Positions 59,709 through 64,000 of a DNA stretch of 64,000 bases are shown here, one piece after another. Numbering within the stretch: position 1 is the stretch's first letter; the number at the start of each line of letters is the position of its first letter. The notes beneath the pieces are model-generated. The model was not told where the DNA came from, searched no databases, and saw nothing but the letters and a program-made list of their open reading frames with translations. The stretch is from Nitratireductor aquimarinus (GTDB lineage: Bacteria > Pseudomonadota > Alphaproteobacteria > Rhizobiales > Rhizobiaceae). The translations under genes were made by a program, and so were the position numbers. The DNA lies in assembly GCF_017255295.1 (NCBI RefSeq), contig NZ_JAFKDE010000009.1:124001-188000 (forward strand), written 5' to 3'.

Positions 59709-59936
59709 TTGCAGGTTATCGTTCGCGACAACAATGTCGATCAGGCCCTCAAAGTGCTCAAGAAAAAGCTCCAGCGCGAGGGTGTTTTCCGGGAAATGAA
59801 AGCCCGTCGTTCTTATGAAAAGCCGTCGGAAAAGCGCGCACGCCAGCGTGCCGAAGCTGTCCGCCGCGCTCGCAAGCTGGCCCGCAAGCAGGCTCAGCGC
59901 GAAGGCCTTCTGCCGAAGAAGCGCCGCGCAGCCTAG
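59709..59936 (+). CDS. rpsU: 30S ribosomal protein S21
   Basis: A 75-residue small basic ribosomal protein: [58 protein letters not shown]. The start is the TTG at 59709, preceded by GAAGGAAG at good spacing; it is the only start giving the normal S21 N terminus (MQVIVRDNN). The 295 bases upstream hold a weak CGCCC/GGGCG hairpin (59556-59577) and AT-rich sequence near 59490, but no certain promoter boxes. Confidence 0.97.
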   Translation: MQVIVRDNNVDQALKVLKKKLQREGVFREMKARRSYEKPSEKRARQRAEAVRRARKLARKQAQREGLLPKKRRAA

Positions 59937-59944
59937 GGGCTGAT

Positions 59945-59964
59945 GCCAGGCAAGCCTGGTTTTT
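59945..59964 (+). terminator. rpsU terminator (first)
   Basis: CCAGGC-AA-GCCTGG stem (59946-59959) followed by TTTTTG, 9 bases after the rpsU stop. Confidence 0.8.
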
Positions 59965-59977
59965 GTGAATTTACGAG

Positions 59978-60020
59978 ACAGGGACGGTGCGGCTTTGGCC
60001 CCGTCCCTGTTTTGTTTTTT
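59978..60020 (+). terminator. rpsU terminator (second, strong)
   Basis: ACAGGGACGG (59978-59987) pairs perfectly with CCGTCCCTGT (60001-60010), 13-base loop, followed by TTTGTTTTTT. Tandem with the smaller hairpin at 59945. Confidence 0.88.
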
Positions 60021-60082
60021 GGATTATGGGATTGCCCTGCGCCCACCCGGATGCATTGCAATCGGTCCAAGCCATTGATGGC

Positions 60083-60120
60083 GCATCGGAATAATCGGAT
60101 TACACGCTTCGTCCCGATGC
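60083..60120. repeat. RIME-like palindromic intergenic repeat, copy C (degenerate)
   Basis: Ends GCATCGGAATA and CCCGATGC match copies A and B, but the middle (TCGGATTACACGCTTCGT) differs. Located 13 bases before the stop of the NepR-like gene (60134), between the rpsU terminators and that gene. Confidence 0.5.
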
Positions 60121-60133
60121 CCGGGCCGGCAGT

Positions 60134-60337
60134 TCAGCCTGCGCGGCTTTCGGCTTCGTCCAGCTTTCCCAAAAGATCCTGAAATTCGTCCGGAATTTCC
60201 GAATCCAGCGAGAAATGCGGCAATTTGTTCAGAAACCGCGTGTTTTCGGGCTGCCCAAGACGCTGTCTGACACTGCGCGCAGTGTCAGCGCGATATGCGT
60301 CGCTCCGGCGCTCCTGTCGTTTGTCCTGTTGCGTCAT
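60134..60337 (-). CDS. Small NepR-like protein (candidate anti-sigma factor)
   Basis: A 67-residue hydrophilic protein. The C-terminal stretch SEIPDEFQDLLGKLDEAESR resembles the second conserved helix of NepR anti-sigma factors (PVPDxFxxLLxxL), while the usual first helix (IGxxLRxxYD) is not clear; instead TARSVRQRLGQPENTRFLN precedes. No phyR or ecfG lies beside it, unlike the canonical locus, so it would be an orphan paralogue. A GGAAC-N18-TT EcfG-like motif (60376-60400) lies upstream. The start at 60337 (MTQQDK) is chosen because it follows AAGGAC; an ATG at 60358 is also in frame. Confidence 0.5.
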   Translation of the reverse strand: MTQQDKRQERRSDAYRADTARSVRQRLGQPENTRFLNKLPHFSLDSEIPDEFQDLLGKLDEAESRAG

Positions 60338-60375
60338 TGTCCTTGCTCGATGTTGCAAATCGCACTCGTGAGATA

Positions 60376-60400
60376 AAATCCCGAGTTGTGGATTTGTTCC
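60376..60400 (-). promoter_or_regulatory. Putative EcfG promoter of the NepR-like gene
   Basis: GGAAC (60396-60400, minus strand) then 18 bases and TT (60376-60377). The -10 is not the full CGTT, so the match is moderate. About 35 bases before the start at 60337. Confidence 0.4.
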
Positions 60401-60592
60401 GAGAAATGAGGCGCTTCAGCCACATTCAGGCAACAGGGTAAACTTTTCCTAAAATTGTAAATATCGCCCGAAACACCGGGAATCCGGCGTCTTAGGGACG
60501 TGACAGCATGATGGATAAAGCGATACGGACGCCGCGCCGGGGATGCCGCCACCAAAGATGGCGACATCGGTATTCTGTCAGCGTCCTGACGA

Positions 60593-62050
60593 TCAGGGCT
60601 GCGTGTAGGCGGTCTTCACCGTGGTGTAGAACTCGACGGCGTAACGCCCCTGCTCACGCGAGCCGAAGCTCGAGCCCTTGGTGCCGCCGAACGGCGCATT
60701 ATAGTCGACGCCGGCGGTCGGCAGATTGACCATGACCATGCCGGCCTGGGACTTTTGCTTGAAGTCGCTCGCATATTTCAGCGAGGTCGTGCAGATGCCC
60801 GAGGAAAGGCCGAAGCTGGTGTCATTGGCGACGTGCAGCGCTTCCTCGTAATCCTTCACGCGGACGACGCTGGCGACCGGGCCGAAGACCTCTTCACGGT
60901 TGATGCGCATATCGTTGCGGGTTTCGGTGAAGAGCGCCGGCGCCATGTAGAAGCCGGGCTTGTCGAGCGTCAGGCGCTCGCCGCCAAAGGCAAGCCTGCC
61001 GCCTTCCTGGCCGGCGATCTCCACATAGGAGAGATCCTGCTCAAGCTGCTTCTCATCGACCACCGGCCCCATCTGGGTCCTGGGGTCGAGCGCATCACCA
61101 ACCACAAGCGCCTTGAGCTTGTCGGTGAGCGCGGAGACGAACCGGTCGTGAATGCCATCGGCCACGACAAGACGGCTGGAAGCGGTGCAGCGCTGGCCGG
61201 TGGAGAAGAATGCGCCGTTGAGCGCGGCCGCGACCGCCACATCCAGATCGGCATCGTCGAGAACCACCAGCGGGTTCTTGCCGCCCATTTCAAGCTGCAC
61301 CTTCTTGAGATGCTGTCCGCAGGCAGCGGCGATGCCACGGCCGGTGGGCACGGAGCCGGTGAAGGAGATGGCGCGAACCTTCGGGTTCTCGATCATGCGC
61401 GGACCAAGCTCGGAACCGCGACCGGCAACCATGTTGAACACGCCTTCCGGCAGACCGGCGCGGGACAGGATCTCCGCCAGCGCCCATGCCGAGCCCGGCA
61501 CCAGCTCGGCCGGCTTGAGCACGATCGTGTTGCCATAGGCAAGCGCGGGCGCGATCTTCCAGGCGGGAATGGCGATGGGGAAGTTCCACGGGGTGATGAG
61601 ACCGATCACGCCCATCGGCTCGCGGCGCATGTCCACCTCAACGCCCGGACGGATGGAATCGAGGCGTTCACCCGGCAGTCGAAGGGCTTCGCCGGCAAAG
61701 AACTTGAACACCTGACCGGCGCGCACAACCTCGCCAATGCCTTCCGGCAGGATCTTGCCTTCCTCACGCGAAAGCAGGTGGCCGAGCTCGTCCTTGCGGG
61801 CGATGATCTCATTGCCGACAGCGTCGAGAATGTCGAAGCGCTGCTGCGGCGTGGAACGCCCCCAGCCTGGCGCGGCATCATGTGCGGCATCGATGGCGCG
61901 GTCGAGATCCGCAGCGCCGGAGCGCGCCGCCAGGCCCACCACATCGCGCGTGTCCGACGGATTGATGTTCTCGACCTGGCTGTCGCCGTCAATCCATTCG
62001 CCGGCAATGTAGTTTTTGAAATGCATGCTGCCCGTTTCGGTTAGCGCCAT
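60593..62050 (-). CDS. Aldehyde dehydrogenase, ketoglutarate-semialdehyde dehydrogenase type
   Basis: A 485-residue NAD(P)-dependent ALDH: LITPWNFPIAIPAWKIAPALAYGN, SFTGSVPTGRGIAAACG, QLEMGGKNPLVVLDDAD (general-base Glu) and STGQRCTASSRLVV with the catalytic Cys. The N terminus MHFKNYIAGEWIDGDSQ and the C terminus FGSREQGRYAVEFYTTVKTAY resemble alpha-ketoglutaric semialdehyde dehydrogenases of pentose/hydroxyproline catabolism, but no pathway genes adjoin it. The start at 62050 is preceded by GGGGG; an alternative is at 62026. Substrate assignment is tentative. Confidence 0.9.
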   Translation of the reverse strand: MALTETGSMHFKNYIAGEWIDGDSQVENINPSDTRDVVGLAARSGAADLDRAIDAAHDAAPGWGRSTPQQRFDILDAVGNEIIARKDELGHLLSREEGKILPEGIGEVVRAGQVFKFFAGEALRLPGERLDSIRPGVEVDMRREPMGVIGLITPWNFPIAIPAWKIAPALAYGNTIVLKPAELVPGSAWALAEILSRAGLPEGVFNMVAGRGSELGPRMIENPKVRAISFTGSVPTGRGIAAACGQHLKKVQLEMGGKNPLVVLDDADLDVAVAAALNGAFFSTGQRCTASSRLVVADGIHDRFVSALTDKLKALVVGDALDPRTQMGPVVDEKQLEQDLSYVEIAGQEGGRLAFGGERLTLDKPGFYMAPALFTETRNDMRINREEVFGPVASVVRVKDYEEALHVANDTSFGLSSGICTTSLKYASDFKQKSQAGMVMVNLPTAGVDYNAPFGGTKGSSFGSREQGRYAVEFYTTVKTAYTQP

Positions 62051-62206
62051 TGGTGGAATACCCCCGCTTATCTCAGTTTGGTTGGCCCGGAGCCTAACCC
62101 AGGCGGGGCAGGCCAGTCATGCGATGCTTCGTTATGCCAGCCTGCCATTTGCGCATGAAACCTGAGCGGAAATGCCGGAAGCACCGAGTGCGGTCCAAGG
62201 CCCGCA

Positions 62207-62245
62207 CAAAAGAAAACGCGGGTGAAGCTGCCCGCCTCACCCGCG
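62207..62245 (-). terminator. Intrinsic terminator after the Kazal lipoprotein gene
   Basis: On the minus strand CGCGGGTGA (62245-62237) pairs with TCACCCGCG (62225-62217), 11-base loop, followed by TTTTCTTTTG (62216-62207). Confidence 0.85.
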
Positions 62246-62318
62246 CCTGCATTTTCAGTGCTGTTTTGAGTGCCGGCAGCCCCTCTGGAAAGGCGGCGCA
62301 GCTGAACTTCCCGTCAGA

Positions 62319-62717
62319 TCAGCACTGGCCGGGGCGAACGATCCGGTAGCCGGCGGCCTGTGCCGAGCAGGCATTGCCGAAGGTGCGACGCTGGCCGTTC
62401 TTGCGTGCGCATACCGGGCGGTATTCGCGGGTGCAGATCTGCGGACGCTCGGGCCGGTTGGACTGTGCCCGGCATTCGCCCGGCCGAACGATGCGATAGC
62501 CGGCGGCGCGCGCCGTGCAGGCATTGGCAAAGGTGCGCTGACGATCACCCCGCCGCGCACAGACCGGCTGGAATTCCATCGTGCAGACCTGCGGGCGATC
62601 CGGACGCGGTGGACGCGGACGGTTCGGCCCCTCTTCAACAACCACCGTACAGCTCGCCAGAATGACGGCTGCGCCCGCAAGCGCGCCGACACGGGACAGA
62701 ATTTTTGCAACAGACAC
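62319..62717 (-). CDS. Lipoprotein with two Kazal-like protease-inhibitor repeats
   Basis: A 132-residue lipoprotein: signal peptide with lipobox ILASC (Cys about 23), a Pro/Arg linker (RPRPPRPDRPQ) and two tandem Kazal-like repeats, VCTMEFQPVCARRGDRQRTF-NACTARAAGYRIVRPGEC and ICTREYRPVCARKNGQRRTF-NACSAQAAGYRIVRPGQC (about residues 44-81 and 95-132). The CxPVCA, TF-NAC and final C pattern is that of Kazal-type serine protease inhibitor domains, shortened to four cysteines each. Probably sits on the outer membrane facing the periplasm or outside. The inhibited protease is unknown. Transcribed alone. Confidence 0.85.
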   Translation of the reverse strand: MSVAKILSRVGALAGAAVILASCTVVVEEGPNRPRPPRPDRPQVCTMEFQPVCARRGDRQRTFANACTARAAGYRIVRPGECRAQSNRPERPQICTREYRPVCARKNGQRRTFGNACSAQAAGYRIVRPGQC

Positions 62718-62854
62718 CGCGAGACCCTCTCTCTTTCAAATATTGACGCCGGCTCCCGGCGCAACCCCATGCGCAGATTAGACGATTTTGAAGAAGTCAC
62801 CAGTGTATCGAGAGGTGCTATGCTTCCGGCCCGCAGCCGAAGACGGTTTTACTG

Positions 62855-64000
62855 CTATTGCAGGCGGCGCACGGTCTGGCTTTCCGGGAAACAGGTCGGA
62901 GAGACCCCGTTTTTCTGCTGCCACGCGCCGATGGAGCGGCGCGTCTTGAAGCCGACCAAACCATCGGCCCCGCCGACATCGTAGCCAAGCCTTTCAAGCC
63001 CGCGCTGCATGCCCGCCACATCGCTGCGATTGAAGCCGCCGACACGGCCCCACGAGGTGGCGAATTCATTGTTGCCATACATGATGCGGTCGCCCGCATG
63101 GCCCACGAAAAGCGCGTAGAGGTCGCTCTCGTTGTAGTCCTTGAGGCGGTAGAAATTGGGCGTGACGATGAAGGCCGGACCAAAGCGGCCGGCAGGCATC
63201 ATCAGATAGCCCTCGCCGCGCAGCTCATGCTCGGGAAACGCCTTGCCACCAACCCGGCGGATGCCGAGCGCTTGCCAGTCTGCAATGCTCTTGCCGCGAT
63301 CCGGGCCCTCGAGCGCGCAGGAAACGCCCTGCGGAACGGTCACTTCAAAGCCCCAGTCGCGCCCGCGCACCCAGCCATGCTGCGCCAGGTAATTGGCGAT
63401 GGAGGCAAGCGTGTCGGCCTGCGAATTCCAGATGTCGGCGCTGCCATTGCCATCGCCATCGACGGCATATTTCAGGTAGGAGGTGGGCATGAACTGCGGC
63501 TGCCCCATGGCGCCGGCCCACGATGAGCGCATGGCGCGGGGCGAGACGCCGCGACGCTCCACCATTTCGAGCGCTGCCAGAACCTCTTCACGGAACATCG
63601 CCTTGCGGGTGGCGAGAAAGGCCTTGGTGCCGAGAACCTCGAACGCGTCATAGGGAATTTTTGCCCCGCCAAAACCGGATTCCCGCCCCCAGACGGCGAG
63701 CACGACGCCGCGCGGAACGCCATAGCGCTTTTCGATGGCCGACAGCACGCCATTGAGCTTTCCAGCCCGCGCGCGACCGCCGGAGACGACGCCCCCGATA
63801 TGCTTGAAATAAGCCGATGGCGCACGGAACTCCGCCTGATGCTGCCTGTCGCTGCGCGGTTTGCTCTCGCCCGGCAGAACGAGGTCCGGCAGTTTCAGAT
63901 TGGGTGACACATTGGCGAAGGCAGCGTTGAAAGTGTTGGCCGAAATGCCCCGGCGCTGCGCCTCCGGCCACAGATCGCTGGCGAGCCAGTTGCGGAACTG
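62855..64000 (-). CDS. Lytic murein transglycosylase (MltB-type), 5' end outside window
   Basis: The frame is open to the right edge (382 codons visible), with FRNWLASDLWPEAQRRGIS at the cut end; the start codon is outside the window. Family SLT_2/MltB features: AVWGRESGFGG with the catalytic Glu, GAMGQPQFMPTSYLKYAVDGDGNG, DIWNSQADTLASIANYL and GWVRGRDWGFEV. A C-terminal PG_binding_1 domain follows (VAGMQRGLERLGYDVGGADGLVGFKTRRSI). It cleaves peptidoglycan glycan strands, releasing 1,6-anhydromuropeptides. Confidence 0.95.
   Translation of the reverse strand, partial: QFRNWLASDLWPEAQRRGISANTFNAAFANVSPNLKLPDLVLPGESKPRSDRQHQAEFRAPSAYFKHIGGVVSGGRARAGKLNGVLSAIEKRYGVPRGVVLAVWGRESGFGGAKIPYDAFEVLGTKAFLATRKAMFREEVLAALEMVERRGVSPRAMRSSWAGAMGQPQFMPTSYLKYAVDGDGNGSADIWNSQADTLASIANYLAQHGWVRGRDWGFEVTVPQGVSCALEGPDRGKSIADWQALGIRRVGGKAFPEHELRGEGYLMMPAGRFGPAFIVTPNFYRLKDYNESDLYALFVGHAGDRIMYGNNEFATSWGRVGGFNRSDVAGMQRGLERLGYDVGGADGLVGFKTRRSIGAWQQKNGVSPTCFPESQTVRRLQ

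Noticed and set aside
1..64000. CRISPR array, insertion sequence or prophage
   Set aside because: No regularly spaced repeats, transposase, terminal inverted repeats or phage structural genes were found.

Overview
This 64 kb window is a high-GC chromosomal segment of an alphaproteobacterium, most likely of the order Hyphomicrobiales (Rhizobiales). The order call rests on gene neighbourhoods (grpE-hrcA / rph-rdgB-hemW; rsmI-yraN beside a PBP-activator lipoprotein; cysG-DUF2849-cysI-cysH-DUF934), on EcfG/NepR-type signals (GGAAC-N18-TT promoters), on a zinc module with AztD, and on short palindromic intergenic repeats resembling rhizobial mosaic elements. No prophage, insertion sequence, integrase or CRISPR array was seen. 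Family and genus cannot be settled from the sequence alone.

Layout. 1-9 kb: housekeeping block (TRIC channel fragment, grpE, hrcA, rph, a VOC protein, rdgB, hemW, GST, PBP-activator lipoprotein, rsmI, yraN), then a cytochrome P450 and a CsbD stress protein. 10.8-15.5 kb: complete zinc-starvation module (aztD, znuA, znuC, znuB, zur) with three copies of one Zur-box-like motif. 15.5-18.8 kb: LysR regulator, DUF1269 protein, a frameshifted SDR gene, small membrane protein, P-loop protein. 18.9-31.9 kb: the most interesting region. It holds a HisD-like paralogue with altered metal-ligand positions, a GNAT enzyme, a peptide-type ABC transporter whose binding protein closely resembles the Vibrio chitin-oligosaccharide-binding protein, a divergent 1119-residue hybrid histidine kinase with the architecture of Vibrio ChiS (including its C-terminal putative DNA-binding domain), and a cytoplasmic GH20 beta-N-acetylhexosaminidase. 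Together they look like a self-contained alphaproteobacterial chitooligosaccharide sensing, uptake and hydrolysis locus.

31.9-39.7 kb: a second peptide-type ABC system (GAF protein, two ATPases, two permeases) divergent from an XRE-cupin regulator, a binding protein and an M24 peptidase: a probable peptide uptake and cleavage unit. 39.7-42.1 kb: queC-queD-queE-queF, preceded by a near-textbook preQ1-I riboswitch that overlaps the queC ribosome-binding site. 42.1-47.2 kb: GT8 and FkbM glycan/methyl transfer genes, a MarR-AlkC-like-small protein-DinB-like cluster, tRNA-Ser(GGA) and a small membrane protein. 47.2-54.5 kb: orphan BMP-family binding protein, M20 peptidase, short RNase D, PBP1-type peptidoglycan synthase, SDR, and a host-attachment-family protein with an excellent EcfG-type promoter. 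54.7-59.4 kb: assimilatory sulfate reduction operon. 59.7-64 kb: rpsU, a small NepR-like protein, an aldehyde dehydrogenase of the ketoglutarate-semialdehyde type, a double-Kazal lipoprotein and an MltB-type transglycosylase cut by the window edge.

All family assignments come from motifs and remembered family features; no database search was run.
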